Assembly (NCBI GenBank): GCA_023251595.1
Contig: JAHEYM010000319.1
Span: 1-5,185, forward strand
Direction of reading: 5' to 3'
DNA: 5,185 nt
Source: Bacteroidota bacterium
GTDB lineage: Bacteria > Bacteroidota > Bacteroidia > AKYH767-A > JABDAW01
In this document: piece after piece, positions 4,661 through 5,185 of the stretch
Position numbering within the stretch: position 1 is the first letter of the stretch
Layout of the letters: each line of letters starts with the position of its first letter
Made by a program: the position numbers and the translations under genes
Notes under the pieces: model-generated
What the model was told of the DNA's origin: nothing
Databases searched by the model: none
The model's input: the letters and a program-made list of their open reading frames with translations, nothing else

Positions 4661-4765
4661 CTCATAACTCATAGCTCATAGCTCATAACTCATAACTCAT
4701 AACTCATAGCTCATAACTCATAACTCATAGCTCATAACTCATAGCTCATAACTCATAGCTCATAC
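4661..4765. repeat. Tandem heptamer array (CTCATAR) x15
   Basis: Fifteen uninterrupted copies of CTCATAN occupy 105 bases. Only the seventh base varies; in order it is A G G A A A G A A G A G A G C. A broken sixteenth unit (CTCATTT, 4766-4772) contains the stop codon of the minus-strand gene (4767-4769), so the array abuts the end of that coding region exactly. On the minus strand it reads TATGAGT/TATGAGC. There are no unique spacers, so it is not a CRISPR. Being convergent-intergenic, it would lie in the 3' end of transcripts from either side. Confidence 0.97.
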
Positions 4766-4766
4766 C

Positions 4767-5185
4767 TCATTTTTCCACTGCCCCTAAATCCGGTCCCGCG
4801 TCATTTAATCTGGGTTTCCCGAAAATATCTTCGAACAAAGCGGGTGGTGCATTGGTAATTCTGCTGTCACCACGGTCGATTGCAGACGATAAACTGTCGA
4901 GCGAATAATTATTATTATCCTTATCGTGAAAAAGCGGATCGGCATTTTTCCAAACAAAATTATACCGAACGCCTGTTGTGTTTAGTGTGGTTTTAATCAC
5001 GCAATTCTCGAAAAAAGGTTTGAATATTCCGGGAAGTGAATCGAGAATTAATTCATCATCAATCTGACCGTATATAATGCAATTCCCGAAATAGGCATTT
5101 GTTAAAGGGCGAATTTGATTTATCTGATTTATATCTTTATAATAATTTTTTATATATACAGATGGAGTTTGGCGATCGGTGATAT
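4767..5185 (-). CDS. C-terminal part of a secreted parallel beta-helix protein (partial at right edge)
   Basis: The minus-strand frame is open from the stop at 4767-4769 to the window edge, giving 138 codons with no stop; the start lies outside. A GTG at 4998-5000 is internal, because the upstream residues continue the same fold. LTNAYFGNCIIYGQIDDEL and FKPFFENCVIKTTLNT are successive rungs of a right-handed beta-helix, with the N-C-[IV]-I motif of Bacteroidota surface proteins. Then come NADPLFHDKDNNNYSLDS, SSAIDRGDS and DIFGKPRLNDAGPDLGAVEK. This is the 'DPLF..NNY.L...S.AID.G....D..G.PR....DLGA.E' ending of the choice-of-anchor Q / pectate-lyase-like family. Such proteins are secreted and often bind or act on polysaccharides, but no catalytic residues are visible in this part. 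There is no sorting domain after the E-K terminus. The full gene would normally be several hundred codons longer. Confidence 0.88.
   Translation of the reverse strand, partial: ITDRQTPSVYIKNYYKDINQINQIRPLTNAYFGNCIIYGQIDDELILDSLPGIFKPFFENCVIKTTLNTTGVRYNFVWKNADPLFHDKDNNNYSLDSLSSAIDRGDSRITNAPPALFEDIFGKPRLNDAGPDLGAVEK

Noticed and set aside
4397..4672. 91-codon minus-strand frame beginning inside the heptamer array
   Set aside because: Its N-terminal part (YSLFSILYSLF) is a translation of the AATAGAG repeats, and the rest is antisense to the small coiled-coil gene, which has a matching promoter and recognisable features.
4661..4765. CRISPR array
   Set aside because: The repeats are only 7 bp and contiguous, with no spacers and no cas genes nearby.
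4998..5000. GTG as the start of the minus-strand gene
   Set aside because: The frame stays open to the window edge, and upstream codons encode another beta-helix rung (NAYFGNCIIYG), so this is an internal codon of a truncated-by-window gene.

Overview
The window reads as chromosomal DNA from a member of the Bacteroidota (Bacteroidetes). Three signs support this. The exported proteins end their signal peptides in 'F-A-Q'. The 683-residue protein opens with the 'PQGINYQAIGRD...SQLLSVPYALY' domain, which I know almost only from this phylum. One promoter matches the phylum's TTTG / TAnnTTTG pattern exactly. Clear Shine-Dalgarno sequences are absent, as usual there. The intergenic repeats resemble those of environmental or sludge-type Bacteroidota genomes, but genus and species cannot be read from this sequence.

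Layout, left to right. (1) 1-93 is a repeat-rich leader with five ATCTG cores. (2) 94-1068 (+) is an exported, probably outer-membrane beta-barrel protein of unknown role, followed by a hairpin. (3) 1143-1517 (+) is a small VOC (glyoxalase/bleomycin-resistance fold) protein, bracketed by related GCAAAG-type intergenic repeats. (4) 1518-1812 is intergenic: a G/C-rich palindrome, a long inverted repeat ending in a T tract, and a weak promoter candidate. (5) 1813-3864 (+) is a large modular fibre-like surface protein: signal peptide, Bacteroidota N-terminal domain, collagen-like Gly-X-Thr stretch, thirteen 16-17-residue NTTG repeats, a peptidase S74 intramolecular chaperone with its S-D-x-R-x-K motif, and a C-terminal coiled coil. 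(6) 3865-4436 has no convincing gene. It holds a 24-codon mini-ORF, a roughly 300-bp mosaic of nested inverted repeats, and a good Bacteroidota promoter. (7) 4437-4595 (+) is a 52-residue coiled-coil plus membrane-anchor protein driven by that promoter. (8) 4614-4765 holds two adjacent arrays, both with a 7-bp period. (9) 4767 to the right edge, minus strand, is the C-terminal 138 codons of a secreted parallel beta-helix protein that continues outside the window.

The genes do not form an obvious pathway or operon. Three of the five encode exported or surface proteins, one is a cytosolic VOC protein and one is a small membrane protein. They are separated by non-coding repeats. The feature most worth a second look is the palindrome mosaic at 3976-4281. 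Its 33-nt terminal arms enclose three hairpins, and its shared ATCCTRC ends can pair in more than one way. It looks like a non-autonomous mobile element or a composite of dispersed intergenic repeats. I see no transposase, CRISPR, tRNA or rRNA in the window, and nothing here proves a new defence or biosynthetic system.
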